Below are positions 35,201 to 47,227 of a stretch of DNA of 64,000 bases, in pieces. Source of the stretch: Corylus avellana. Lineage: Eukaryota > Streptophyta > Magnoliopsida > Fagales > Betulaceae. The translations under genes and the position numbers were made by a program. The stretch's first letter is position 1, and each line of letters opens with the position of its first letter. The stretch lies in NCBI RefSeq assembly GCF_901000735.1, contig NC_081543.1, positions 28,105,515 to 28,169,514 of the forward strand. Direction: 5' to 3'. The notes under the pieces are model-generated. The model was not told the DNA's origin, ran no database searches, and saw nothing but the letters and a program-made list of their open reading frames with translations.

Positions 35201-36117
35201 ACATATTCAGATTTCAAAATTATTCTAAAGGTCCCAACAGCTTCTACTTGTGAAAATAGTTTATTTCCTGAATAGACACGTTGTTCATTGCTTCCTGGCT
35301 TCCTTGTTGTGAGAAAACCCTGGATTGAGTTGACAATATGGATTGTAGAACCCGAATCAATCCACCATGTATTATTAGGAGCCTCAACAAAAAAAGATTC
35401 TTGACATACTAGAGATATAAGATTACCTTTTATTTCGAGCCACTTTATATACTTTTGGCAATCTTTCTTCATATGCCATTCTTTCTTGCAAAAGAAACAA
35501 GTATCCTTCTTGCCAATTTTCTTGATTGGCACCTTGTTCTCCTTCTTGAATTTTTGGGCATGCTTGCCTCTCTTGGTCTTTTCCTTAGCATGAATAGCCA
35601 TGTGAACACCTTATGGCTTCTCATGTTTTAACCTCTCCTCTTGAACACACACGATCAGAAGTTCATTTATTGACCATTTATCCTTATGTGTGTTATAGGA
35701 TATTTTAAAAGGAACATACTCAGAGGGGAGAGAGTTCAATATGAAATGAGCAAAGAATGATTCAGATATATCAATCTCTAGGGACTTGAGTTGAGCTGCC
35801 ATGTCCCTCATTTACATAATGTGCTCACGCACACTTCTGGAATTATCAAAGGACTTGCTTGATAACTTCTTCATTAGGGTGCTCGCTAAGGCCTTGTTAG
35901 AACTCACAAATTGTTCCTCAACTGCCTTAATGAATGCCTTAGCCTTAGTGCATTCAGAGATGGAACCCCTAATGCCCTTAGAGACATGAGATTTCATGAA
36001 CATTAGACTTAAGCCATTTGATCGCTCCCACCGTTCATGTTTAGCAATCTCTTGTGGCGTACTTTTCTCCGTGAGGGCGGGTGGTTCGTCCACACGGAAC
36101 GCCAAGTCATGCTCCAA
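32237..36117 (-). pseudogene. Copia (Ty1) gag-pol polyprotein, multiply interrupted
   Basis: In minus-strand order: gag (36117-35602) with a CCHC knuckle CFFCKKEWHMKKDC near 35500; protease-like WWIDSGSTIHIV near 35370; GAG-pre-integrase LLWHRTLGHISIERI; integrase with [22 protein letters not shown] and [13 protein letters not shown] giving the D, D and E residues; reverse transcriptase with GCKWVYKTKTDASG and VLYVDDILLAC near 33180; RNase H with FCDNRAAIFFSKN and KHIDIK near the end (32237). The order integrase before reverse transcriptase marks Copia. Stops interrupt it near 35812, 35611, 35071, 34516, 34235, 33989, 33785, 33296 and 33110; the one after SIYGLK sits where CAA is usual. The 5' end and 5' LTR are lost at the gap. 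It cannot make enzyme. Confidence 0.93.
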
Positions 36118-36144
36118 ACAGCCTAATGTAAAAAATAAATTTTC

Positions 36145-36244
36145 NNNNNNNNNNNNNNNNNNNNNNNNNNNNNNNNNNNNNNNNNNNNNNNNNNNNNNNN
36201 NNNNNNNNNNNNNNNNNNNNNNNNNNNNNNNNNNNNNNNNNNNN
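36145..36244. other. Assembly gap (100 N)
   Basis: Run of 100 N at the 5' end of the Copia element; the true length is unknown. Confidence 0.99.
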
Positions 36245-36265
36245 AAAAATGGTTTTTTTGTAGTG
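36245..36265. mobile_element. CACTA-type terminus, truncated by gap
   Basis: Reversed, the sequence is CACTACAAAAAAACC, the usual first bases of a CACTA-type element or MITE. Only the last 21 bases are in the assembly. Confidence 0.45.
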
Positions 36266-37663
36266 AATGGCTACTAAACCTTGTCATGTCAATTTTGTAT
36301 GATATTTGTGAAATTTTTATGTAGTATGTTGCATTACTCTTTAGCATGTACGTACGGAAAACAACCAATCCCTTTGGTCTAGCTAGATTATGAATTTTTT
36401 TTTTTTTTTTATCTTTACTTCCCCTTGTTGAGGGATTGAGATCTCAGCATGCAATTTGTTATTTCTATTGCTACCAATTTGGACAACAATTTTAAAAGAG
36501 CTTATATGAAACCCATTTGTCTAAATAAGTAATTAGACAACCCAAAGTTTATTTAGACAAATAAATTTCACATGAGCTCTTTTATAATTACTGTTTAAAT
36601 TACTAACCATTTGAAGAAGAAAGCACAGGTTTTGAAGTTAAGGCCCATTATTCAATTCTGTGGATTGCTTTCTTCAGACCGGCAAAAGTAATCTAGAAAG
36701 GGACCATTGTTCGTAGAGTGCTTGAAATTTGATAAGGCCCAATGACTTTCATGTTCATGAATTGTCCCTTTTGTAATAGTAGCTATTGAGAGTGTGGCTC
36801 ACTTTTTCTTCTCGTGCTCCTTCACTTTTGTAATTAAGTGCAATATTTTCTCGATTTAGAGCGTGTTTAAGATTGTGATTTTGTAAGAATAATTTACGTT
36901 TTTAAAATATATCACAAAATGTAAGGCGTTTGGTTTTACAATTTAAAAATCACTTAATCTAAATAGGAAAAAAAAAAAAAAAGATTTTTATAAGCAGTCT
37001 AAAGAGTACTTATTTTAAAAAAGTGCGAATTTAAACCAAAATTACGATGTTGTGTTTGCATGGACACCTTCATGCCCTAGGACAACTTTCTTTCTTGTTT
37101 GACTTCTTGGGCCAATAGAAGGCTAGCTAGCTCCATGGCCTTTATCATCATCTTTATTGTGTTGGTTTTGTGTTGTATTTTTGTAGCCTGCTTGTAGGCT
37201 ATTTTATTGCCTGTTTTGTTCAGTCCTTTGGAATGTTGTTGTTCTTAGATTTGTTAAAATATCGCTTATTCTAGAAGGTAAAGTCTATAGAACAAACAAT
37301 ACGTGTTGTTTACAAAGAATAAATAATGGAAACAAAGTTCAATTAAAACATGTAAACTACATGAAGTGGAAAATAAATAACGAAAACCATGTTTAACTTA
37401 TCTTTCACCATATTAAATCATAATTTATTGTAAATATTTAAGACAATAGAAAGATGTAAATATAATTAGGAAAAAATACACTTTACCCCACTGAACTATC
37501 TGCCCATTTGCATTTTTAACCTCAATATTTAAAAAGTGACACTTTACATTTCCAAACTTTCAAATTGTTGCAATTCGACTATTCTGACCTTTTTTTTTTT
37601 TTTTTTCAAAATGCCCATATTCCAAGTTAAAATAATAATAATAATAATAATAATAATTTAGAA
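36266..37663 (-). repeat. Inverted copy of the R2 block
   Basis: Reverse complement of about 28879-30251, including the right end of the 1-kb TIR insertion (from about 37470). It retains roughly 13 bases near 37150 that R2 lacks but R1 has in similar form, so it derives from a sister of R2 rather than R2 itself. The two arms enclose the Copia element. No gene. Confidence 0.85.
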
Positions 37664-37763
37664 NNNNNNNNNNNNNNNNNNNNNNNNNNNNNNNNNNNNN
37701 NNNNNNNNNNNNNNNNNNNNNNNNNNNNNNNNNNNNNNNNNNNNNNNNNNNNNNNNNNNNNNN
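37664..37763. other. Assembly gap (100 N)
   Basis: Run of 100 N inside the TIR element copy, beside an AAT microsatellite. Confidence 0.99.
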
Positions 37764-37958
37764 TTTTTAAATTTTTCAAATTTGTAATATTTTTCTGACG
37801 CTCCAACATTTAAAACGTCACAATTTTCTGACGTGTTACTATTCACACGTCAGGAAAAATTTTTCTGACGTTTTATATATAACACGACAGAAAATTGCTG
37901 AGGTGGCAAAAAAATTACACTGTAGCACACGTCAGAAAACCCCTTTTTTTTTGTAGTG
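37764..37958. mobile_element. CACTA-type MITE or element end
   Basis: Ends TTGTAGTG (CACTACAAAAAAAAAGGGG reversed). It carries repeated CTGACG/CGTCAG words in both orientations ('ttctgacgtgttac', 'cacacgtcagga', 'gcacacgtcagaaa'), a subterminal pattern different from the 18-kb element. The left part is lost in the gap. Confidence 0.65.
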
Positions 37959-38576
37959 ATTGGACTACTAAAAGTTTGAAAATACTTGATCTACATCATC
38001 AGCCACAGGAAATACCGTCATAGAAAGTTTCAAACATGGAAGATACTTCTTTTAAATACTTGATCTACATCATCAGCCATAGGAAGATACTTCTTTTAAA
38101 TGTTGTGAAGATACAGATGATCTATAAAACACGATTGCTAATTAGCATCATCAGAGATGTCTTAATTTGTAGGTAAAAGACATGCAGTATCAGGGCGGCC
38201 ATATATATATAATTCTCGATGATCAGTTTGTGAGTATTTGGGAGTTGGGAAGCATTCAAATTAAAGACCCAATAATTCTCAATGATCAATTTGTGAGTAT
38301 AGTGTCTCCTTATCTATATCAATATCACAAGGGCTTTTTAGGGTTAGATACAAGAAATGCTACAGTGGCCTCCTCCCTGTACTTCTCTTAGCGTTATTCT
38401 AGTCCTACGTGGATATTGTGTTATAAAAAAACAAATTACCCTACCAGTCCCTCAGAAAAAGAGAAGAAAAAAAAAAAAAAACACAGAAAATAAAATTCAT
38501 GTAGGACCAGGAAGAACCGTAGCATTCATCGATTAGATACCAAGATGATAAGTAACTTCATTCTATCTATCAATAT
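37959..38576. other. Noncoding stretch with short pieces of thaumatin 3' flank
   Basis: The phrase 'acttgatctacatcatcagc' occurs at about 37984 and 38060 and matches the 3' flank near 30330. The rest shows no gene; the open frame at 38182-38391 has no recognisable motif. Confidence 0.5.
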
Positions 38577-40705
38577 CCCAGTATTCAAGCTCACTATACC
38601 TCTAGCCAATTGCCAAAAGTACTCATCCCCCAACAAACAATCTCAACCATCACCAAACACGCAATTCGGAAGGCCCCGACTCCTACATAAATTTTCGTTA
38701 ATCTTGTTTCTCATAAACTGTAGGGGAGAGAGAAACACCAAAAGAGTCAAACAAGAATAAATTAATATACGTATTAGGATGCTACTTTTAGCCCAAAGGC
38801 TTAAGCTAATGGGTTTGGATCTACTTAAATATATCAACCACCTTCTTTTTTTTTTCTTTTTTTTTTTCAATGTAAAACACAAATTTAAATTTCACAAGTG
38901 AATGCATAACATAAACCTTCCGGTCATGATTCTTTTCCTAACCACTCACTTAATTCTCTTGAGTAGCTGTTCTTCACTAAGAAAAACAATTCCATATCTT
39001 CTGCTATGATTGCATATAATGAAGCTACCCTAGGAGTGGAGAATCCTAACGATACTTGAATATTATATTGTTATCTCCATATTCATAGTTTTTTATTTTT
39101 TTAATTGAAGCCTTTCATCCATTCAAAGATTTTGGCTGCTGGTATGTCAATTTAATGCATTTTTGTCTGATTGCATTAATTAACTAAATCCGCCTTTAAA
39201 AAGAGAATTTGATGAATACATGATATGGTCATATCTATCACATTGATTTTAGTATAAGTAGCATCCTACCAATTAGGCCGGCTGCATACATCTTTTACCA
39301 AGCAATCTAGATTAGGATCCGGGTCGGTAAGCAAAGACCCACGGGCGTCATTGCGGAGTTACCAAAGCATTTGGCAAAACATTCTTCCATTTTTTCTTTA
39401 AAAAAATTAACTTCATTTTTTTACATTACAAAACAACTTTCTTTCACTTTTCAAAAAAAATTAGTAAGTCGGTTAATGCACCACCATGTGGCCTGACTAG
39501 GAGCAGTACAAGCCAACAAGTCCGTTAATGCACCACCCTGTGTTGTTAAGATAGGCAGCTCATTTCCTGAAAATATCACTTGATAAATGTCTTTGTCGAA
39601 TTGGCTTTGGAATTAATTGGAGACTCGCAGCGCGAACTAGTTTCATCGTGCTAAATTATCTGTCTTTAATAGGCCTGGGTACGGTCAAAACGGTTCAGTT
39701 TTGGCTCTTACTGGTTATTAACCGATAATTTTCGGTTAAACGGTTTATTAACCGATACCGGACCAATAAAAATTTTAACCGAAATTATCGGTTATAACGG
39801 TACACGGTTAAACGGTTCGGTTAAACCGGTTTAACCGTAGGCTTTATATTGATTTATTTTGTTGGGCCAAAAATGAGTTTTTTTGACTTTTGAGAGCCCA
39901 AATACTTTTTATTGGGCTAAAATAACTTATTAAAAATGAGTTATTTTTGGGCCCAAATACTTTTTGTTGAGACCCAAATATTTGTTTTTTGGACTAAAAA
40001 TTGAAAACTTTTTATATTGATCCGCCACAACTTTTTTTTTTTTTTTATATTATAAAATACATTTTTCCAAAGCAAATGGACTAATTAACATAATGAATGC
40101 TAATTAGACTAACAAAACTAGTTAATGAAAAATGCTTTCACCAAAGGCAAAGAAATCCCATCCAATGCCATCACTAAAAAAAAAAAATCAAACCTACCCG
40201 AACCTAAATTAAAATAAAATTTATTAATGAATAATAAACAAAGTATTAACTAGTTAAAGTCGCTTAGTAAAAAGAAAATAAGTCATGGGCAACACCATTA
40301 CACAAATATAAAAGCGAGAAAACATAAAGACAGTGATCAATATGGATAAACATCAACATCAACACGGTTACACAATAATTTCCATGAATTATCTTCAATT
40401 CCTTAAATCTGCTTCCTTCAATAATCCAACAAATCAAAACATAAATAAAGTGAATTGCTATTAGTAATTAATATTAAAGAGTAAGAAATAAATATCAAAT
40501 AAGAAAAAAAATAAGATGCAAAAAACTTACCAAATACTTTAAACAAAACATCACCCTGCAAAGTTCATCCATCAAGCCTTAATCCGCGTCAAATGTGAGG
40601 GAATTAGACAGAATTTCTACTACAATGAAATTTTTAAAGGATTAGGAAAAATAATTTAATCAAATAATTAGAACAATAAATAAATTTGAAATTAACAAAT
40701 ATTAC

Positions 40706-42869
40706 CCGACTCAAGCTTGTAGCTTTCTTCATCTTCAATATCAGGCAAAAGTGACTCACCATACTGAAAATTTGGAGAAGATCTCAACCAATTTTGACAA
40801 CAAATAAGAGCTTCCACTGTTTTCGGAGCCAAAGAACTTCGAAAAGGATCTATGATGCGACCTCCGATGCTAAACGCCGACTCAGAAACAACAGAAGTAA
40901 GTGGAATTGTCAGGACATCCCGTGCTATCTCGGCGAGAACCGAAAACTTTACCTTATTTACCCTTCACCACATTAAAATATCAAAGTTGGCACTTGGTGT
41001 TTCGACCTCTTCCGTACAATATTGCTCTATCTTTATCTAACACATCATCATATTTTTGGAAGCCCGAAATGAATGGTAAATAGCTAAAGCATCTTTCTTA
41101 TTAGTACCCACACCCATACCTTTGGAACTTGTGCAATTACGCTCTTCATTTGCAAACCTAGCCCCACTTTCATTCTTAACATATTGTTCATATAACCGGC
41201 CCAAGACACTCTTTAATTTCTCAACAATTTCTTTTGCTTTTACAAGACTCACATTCGTCTGGAACGAAAATTCCAATACGGATATCTTGTAACATGGATC
41301 AAGCACAGAAGCAACAAACAACAAGGGGTAATAGCCAAAAAATTTCCCTATCGCTTATCATATTTCACTTTCATTTGCATTGCCATGTTACTCAATGAAT
41401 AATCATCACTTTCACAATACTTGTTCAAACAATGATAAACATTTTGGAGAATACCAAAAAACAAGTTTGAAGTTGAGTACAAGGAACCCGACATCTGAAT
41501 TGTTTCGTCATAAAACACAAGCAAGAATTTAACAATGTGTCGAACCTTATTCCAATCATCTTCATTTGGAGCCCCCAACACATCCCTCCCTCCACTATCA
41601 TTATTCAAATAATGTAAAAAATTCGCATCTTCATCTAACATAAGATTAAATGTTCTTTCATACTTTTGTGCCGCCTCCAACATGGTATAAGTAGAGTTCC
41701 ATCTAGTGGAAACATCAAGAGTCAAGGAAGATCGACACCCAAGATTCCTCCTTTCTACGCAAGACTTAAAGAGGGCCAATCTTTGGGGATCCCTTCACAT
41801 ACTTCACCATATTTAGGACCCTTTCAATTGAATCATGTTCATCCTTGATACCCTCCTTCACAATTAAATTTAGAACATGCGCACAACACCTTACATGAAC
41901 AAACTCATGGCGACAAATAACATCGTTATTTGACATATTTCTTTTACCAAACTCACTAATTGCTTTATCATTAGCACTTGCATTGTCAAGTGTTATCGCC
42001 AACACACGGGTAATCCCCCATACCACCAAACGTTGCTCTATTTCCTTAGTAATCGTTATTGCCCTGTGATCCAACACTTGGCGAAATGCCAATATTCTTT
42101 TGTGATATTTCCATGTAGAGTCAATGAAATGTCCCATTACAACCATGTAATTCATATTTTGAATCGAAGTCCAAGTGTCAGTTGTCAAACAAACCCTTTG
42201 ACCAGCCATCAACAACTTCTTTTTGATTATTTCTTTTTTGGTCATAAACAACTTAACACAATCCTTCATCATTGTATAGCGAGAAGGAAGTTCAAAACGA
42301 GGCTCAAGAACCCTCAACATTTTTTTAACACCCATCTTCTCCACAATTGAAAAGGGAAATTCAGTAACAATGATCATTTCACAAAGTGTCTCCCTTTTTC
42401 AGAATACTTACCAACAATTAGGTTATTACCAATACTACCATCACTCTGACTCTGCTCGGCCATAAAAGTGAACTTAGACTGAGAGCTATCTGTTTTTGGT
42501 TTTGTACTTTTGGCATTTTCTAAAATGGTACAACATGCTAGAGGTGCCATTTTTTGTACCATGACATTTATACTGAACCCCACAATAGTTACAACTTGCA
42601 ATAGGAGCATCTTCAGAACTATTTATATCTTTAGTAAAATGGTCTCATACTGAAGATCTTTTTGTTCTTAATCTTTTTTTACAAGGGATTGGGGGTTGTC
42701 GACCACGAGTACGACCATGAGATGCCCCCTTAGAACCCCTTGAACTAGCACATCTAATCCCTTGGGTATCCAACTCAACAGATTCATCAATATCATCAAA
42801 GGTTTCTTCATTATCTATGTCTATGGGACAAGAAGAAGTAACTAATGTTGAAGGTTGAGGTGCAGCCAT
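40706..42869 (-). pseudogene. hAT transposase (BED finger, RICESLEEPER-like), broken
   Basis: The ATG at 42869 follows a splice acceptor (TTTTTTTACTTCAG). The N-terminal part MAAPQPSTLVTSSCPIDIDN runs to a basic stretch, then TGA replaces the tryptophan expected in SSV-W-DHF at the start of a BED zinc finger. The finger cysteines and histidine remain readable (SCNYCGVQYKCHG, then YHFRKC). Frameshifts follow near 42395 and 41775. Core hAT pieces are visible: LTTDTWTSIQNMNYMVV, TLDNASANDKAI, CCAHVLNLIVKEG and LDVSTRWNSTYTML. The C-terminal dimerisation region is present as SESAFSIGGRIIDPF and VEALICCQNWLRSS near 40860-40780, with further breaks before it. All three early lesions recur in the second copy at 61885. 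Non-functional. Confidence 0.92.
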
Positions 42870-43619
42870 ATGAACTTCTGAAGTAAAAAAGCAATGGTTG
42901 ATTTTAATTAGCTAATGTGACAATGTCTGACCTATGGGATATGACTAAAACTCAAACTAACGGATGATTTTAATTAGCTAATGAGACTGTTAATTTGCTG
43001 ATTTATGGTGTTCATAAAACTGAGTTTTTCACCTAATGGTGCAAATCAAGATGCATGTGTAATGTGTTATGATTTTATAACGAATTTCATCATTTTTCCA
43101 TAAGATAAGCCTATAATATTTGGTGGGTACCATAAAATAAGCCACGAAAAGATTTATCATTCTCAACCACCAGCAAATCAACAACGAAATAATATCAAAA
43201 CACAACACTATTGAGCACTCATCATAAATATATTGAATGGGAGTCTCACAAAACTAACATATTGAGCACTATCATCATAAATATATTGAGCCTCTTCATA
43301 TATAATTTTGAAACAAAAACAATCAGAAAGTTTAAAACAATCAAAAACACTTTAATGCAGAAAATGAAACCATTTAAATGAAAAATACAGCAATATCAAC
43401 CTATAAATCAATATCCATAGATTCAAACTACCAAAATCGGAAATACTAGACAAGAATCAATTCACAAATCGTAAATACTAGACATGAAACAATCCACAAA
43501 TCGTAACTACTAGACAAGAATCAATCCACAAATCAGAAATACACAAATCAAATCCACAAATACTAGATAGATTCAAATCCACAAATCAAACTACCTGAAA
43601 TCGGAAATACTAGACATTA

Positions 43620-43998
43620 CCTAACATAGTGAGGTGACGATTTCTGAGCACAAAGACGAGGTCACGCCGTCAGGGTCTCACGGAGGCAACGGACGACCAC
43701 AAACCTCAAGGCAACCCACAACTATGGCGTTGCGAGAGAGTGAGAGACTAAGAGACTGAGAAGAGGAGAGAGGAAAGCCCAGAGTGAGAGAGGGGAGAGA
43801 GCCGAGAGTGACACTGACCTGCGAGAGAGAGGCGAGACTGTGACTGCAAATGCGAGAGGCAAGAACAGAGAGCAGATGGGCAATGTTACTCGAGAACAGA
43901 GAACAAAATAGTAGAGAACATAGAGCAGATCGCCGAGAACAAATAGCAGAATAGCAGATGGGCGATGGCGATGGGCGACAGGCATGGAGCGGCACATT
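43620..43998 (-). other. CT-rich untranslated first exon of the hAT transposase
   Basis: On the minus strand a run of CTCTCT and CGCC words is followed by 'ctatgttag' and a GTAATG donor near 43620; the coding exon starts after an acceptor about 740 bases on. The same block opens the second hAT copy at 60897. Frames through it (for example LSLSLSR) are low-complexity. Confidence 0.55.
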
Positions 43999-44283
43999 AG
44001 ATGGGTTCTTTTGGTTTAGGGTTTGATCTAAGATAAGGTTACATAGGTATATATATATATAATCCCAAAACTACGTCGTTTTGGCATCCCTACTTAACGG
44101 TTTATATCGGTTAAATGGTTAACCGATATGAAATTTCTAACCTGACCGAACCGGACCAATAAGCATACCGGAACAAAAAATTTAACCGATAAGCATATCG
44201 ATATATCGGTTATGGTTAATATCGGTTCGGTCGAAACCGGTACACGGCCGGTAATCGGTAACCGGTTAATCTGCCCACCCCTA

Positions 44284-44787
44284 GTCTTTACATTAAGCAA
44301 TATTATTCAACTTTTTTTTTTTCTTAGATTTATTCTCTTTCTTATTTAGTTATTATTTTTTATTTTTTGAAAACATTTTCCCACTAATCCTAATCTCCTT
44401 CGGTACGTGTTCTAATCCTAGCCGTCCGATTTGCTTACCTCGTGATATTTAAAGGCGGATCCTCTAACTCCTGAGACTTCTGTTTCTTCCCTGAACGCTC
44501 AAGTTTTTTTTTTCCCCCCTTTTGGGTTAGTTTTAATATATATGAACCATACCTATAGCTTAACCTTATAACTTGAAGGTTTAAAATGATGTGTTTTAAT
44601 AACATAACACTTTGGATGATGTGACTACACATTATGTGCTTTAAATGTATAGAAAGTAAATCTTAATTGTTATTGGGGAGAAATATCTCCTAGTGGGCTC
44701 CACTTCTTTTTACACTTATTTATAACATTACTCTCACCACTCATTGGACGGCACATTTACACACAAATTTCACACTTGAGGATAAAA
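44284..44787. other. 3' flank of thaumatin copy C, noncoding
   Basis: Resumes the alignment with 903-1410 of segment A after the hAT insertion. No gene. Confidence 0.8.
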
Positions 44788-44789
44788 AG

Positions 44790-44955
44790 AAAAAGAAAAC
44801 CTCCACATTTTACCAGTCAAAATCTTAGGTGGCAAAAAGGCATTTGCCAAGTTGATGTAAAAGGGCACATGGTCCAAGTTGATGGCAAATGGCACTTAGC
44901 CACCTAGAATTTTGATGGGCAAAATGTGGGGATTTTATTAGATTATAGCATATCT
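44790..44955. mobile_element. Foldback MITE of about 165 bp
   Basis: Inverted ends 'cctccacattttaccagtca' and, reversed, 'tccccacattttgcccatca', extending to a shared AGGTGGC, make a foldback of about 34 bases per arm. It interrupts 'ttgaggataaaagg', which is continuous in segment A at 1401-1412. The flank is duplicated as TGAGGATAAAA / CGAGGATAAAA, about 9-10 bases, suggesting a Mutator-like MITE. Confidence 0.75.
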
Positions 44956-44987
44956 CGAGGATAAAAGGAGATAGGAGAGAAGGATAG

Positions 44988-45016
44988 GGGGTTCTTCTCC
45001 TTCCCCAAAGACCCCG

Positions 45017-45050
<34 letters not shown>
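44988..45050. repeat. CT microsatellite
   Basis: An uninterrupted ctctct run of about 34 bases. The matching place in segment A (about 1485-1498) has only a short run, so this has expanded since duplication. Confidence 0.8.
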
Positions 45051-45053
<3 letters not shown>

Positions 45054-45707
45054 ATATTTCTTACTTTGACGACCCTCTCTTCTTCTCATTTCTTACATAC
45101 CTCACTCAACACACATTGATTCATAAATATTATTGGAAAATTTTTATTATATTTTTATCTACAAACAAATATGCTAACTTAAGCATCGGAGAGTCTTCGG
45201 CTTCAACAAAAGACCCTCTGACCTTACTTTTGTTTTGCAGGAATCTCACTACCGTACAAGAGTTTCTTCATAGTTTAATTTAGACATCAAGAAAATCACT
45301 TGATAACAAATTCTTGGACCAGAAAAACACTCCAATGATTGTTAAATTTTATTAATTTGTACTAATATATGGTAAACTTTGATATTTTGAGGTGACCGAC
45401 ACTGGGATATATAGTTTAACTTTTATGTTCGTAATAAAAGTTGGAAAATACTTGATCTTCATCACCAGCCACAAGAAATACTGACAAAAAGAGTTTCAAA
45501 CATGGTTCATCAAAAATATATAAAAATCGAAGCAAATAGAGAGGTCATGACATATAAGCTTAATTTTATTGCATCACATATTATTATATATGTAATATTA
45601 TGGCGTTTGCACACGAGTAAGAGTGTGCTCACAAAGCCTTTAAGCTTTTATTGCATCACATATTATTATATATCACCAGCTAGTTTCCTTCCTCTTGAAG
45701 TACTACT

Positions 45708-46385
45708 TCAAGGGCAGAAGACAACCTTGTAGTTAGTCCCACCAGGACACGTGAATGTGCTTGTTTGGTCATCCTTAGGGTAACTATAAGCATCCCGGCA
45801 GCGATCCTTGAAAAATCTAGAGAAATTTGTTGGTCCACAATTTCCAGAATTGCAACAATATTGGTCGGTCTTGAACACGGTACAGGGGTTGTTACAACCT
45901 CCTGGTGCCCTCAATTGGCTAGGACATTGGCTGTTGATATCAGCAGTACATCTTATACCACGGGTGCACCCATTGGATGTGGGGCTAAAATCCATTCCAG
46001 TGTTAAACCCATCAACAAGTGAGATATCGAAGAAGTCCAAGTTGTTAAATTGGTTTAGTACGTATTCAGCAAGGGTGTTTAGGGGTACACCATAGCCTTG
46101 GCATTGGAGAAGCCCGCCACAGTCACCAGTCTGGCATTTACCACGCCCGGAAGCATCAAAATTGCACCCTGTACGAGGCCAAATGCGAGCCCCTTTGGTG
46201 CCGGCATTAACATTAAGGCTCTATGTTTGACCTCGGCCGAGTCGTCGGCCACCACCGGGCACAGCCCCGGCCCAAACTGTGAAGGGACAGTTGTTTATTA
46301 TGTCAAATCTAGCTGCATGGGCTAGACCGAAGCAGAGAGCGATGAAAATGGAGAAGAAAATAAATAAGTTCTTGCATAGACTCAT
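45708..46385 (-). pseudogene. Thaumatin-like gene copy C, one nonsense codon
   Basis: Same length and frame as the intact copy (226 codons with stop), same signal peptide region and TATA box. Codon 55 is TAG (46221-46223) where the intact copy has TGG; the remaining 170 codons are open and keep the thaumatin signature and the cysteines. A product begun at the true ATG would be a 54-residue stub, and a downstream start would lack a signal peptide. Differences downstream of the stop are few (for example GPTNFSRF for APTDFSRF). The same nonsense change in fragment B shows that B and C share a dead ancestor. Possible expression by readthrough cannot be judged. Confidence 0.92.
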
Positions 46386-46730
46386 TTTGAGAAATGAGAG
46401 ATATTGAGTAAGCTCTTGTGGTTTGTGAGGAAGATGGATAGAGGTTTATATAGGGTGAGCTTGGAGGGGTTATGTCCTTCTGGGAAGGTGATGAGTAGGG
46501 CCTTCTGGAGGGGTTAAAAAGATTCATGTGATTAAAATAAATTGGGGGACTTGCACGAGGAACAAGGGAAATGTTGTAAAGAACATAATTAGTTTTTTTT
46601 TTTTTTTTTTTTCCTATTTGTAACATTTTTAAGTCTTTTTAAAAGCTCATTAATTACAATATTGGAGAGGTCCATATCTCTCTACTTAATAAGAAATGAC
46701 AATGAACGAGGGACGCATTATAAAGAACAA

Positions 46731-46763
<33 letters not shown>

Positions 46764-47185
46764 TCTCAAGTCTTATTAAAAGACCATTAATTACAATATT
46801 GGTGCTATAAACTTAGCTTCCAATAGTGCAATTTAACATAGGAGGAGATCCATATCTCTCTACTTAACAAGATATGACAATGAAAAAAGGCAACTTTGAT
46901 TTTGGGCAATGACCACCATATAGCCTGGGGGGCGTGGTATAACTTAGTTCCGCCCCAAGTTAATAGCACATTGTGTGGTAACATGATCAAAAGATAATTA
47001 TTAAATAAAAATACAAGTTGCACATGTGCCATGTTTTTAATTCAAATTATAATTAATAAATTTGAGATGAATAATGTTAATAAATTTGAGCTCTATAATT
47101 ATTAAATACAAATACAGGTTGCACAAGTGACATACTTTTTTATTATTTCTTAGAAAACTCCTTTTCCGACCTGTCATCACACGGT

Positions 47186-47194
<9 letters not shown>

Positions 47195-47224
<30 letters not shown>
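47195..47224. repeat. TA microsatellite
   Basis: Perfect (ta)n run inside the tandem array. Confidence 0.9.

Positions 47225-47227
<3 letters not shown>

Larger units (their letters stand above)
39670..44283 (-). mobile_element. hAT transposon (Ac-like), 4,614 bp
   Basis: Ends are TAGGCCTGGGTACGG and, reversed, TAGGGGTGGGCAG. The 8-base flank is GTCTTTAA at 39662-39669 and GTCTTTAC at 44284-44291, one mismatch. Segment A has the empty site with a single GTCTTTAC at 903-910. Both ends hold dense CGGTTAA and TATCGGT words in both orientations. The transposase gene lies on the minus strand, with a CT-rich untranslated exon (about 43998-43620), an intron, and the coding exon from 42869. Confidence 0.94.
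38577..46499 (-). repeat. Segmental duplication copy C (thaumatin pseudogene and flanks)
   Basis: Paralogue of 1-2947, enlarged by a 4.6-kb hAT element, a MITE near 44790-44955 and about 300 extra bases at 39165-39515 that include a piece of the 'ggatccgggtcggtaagcaa' repeat. Between these insertions the two segments align along their whole length. Confidence 0.88.

Noticed and set aside
43678..43997. Serine/leucine-rich frames opposite the hAT 5' region
   Set aside because: CT-rich untranslated exon of the transposase; frames are low-complexity and differ between the two hAT copies.
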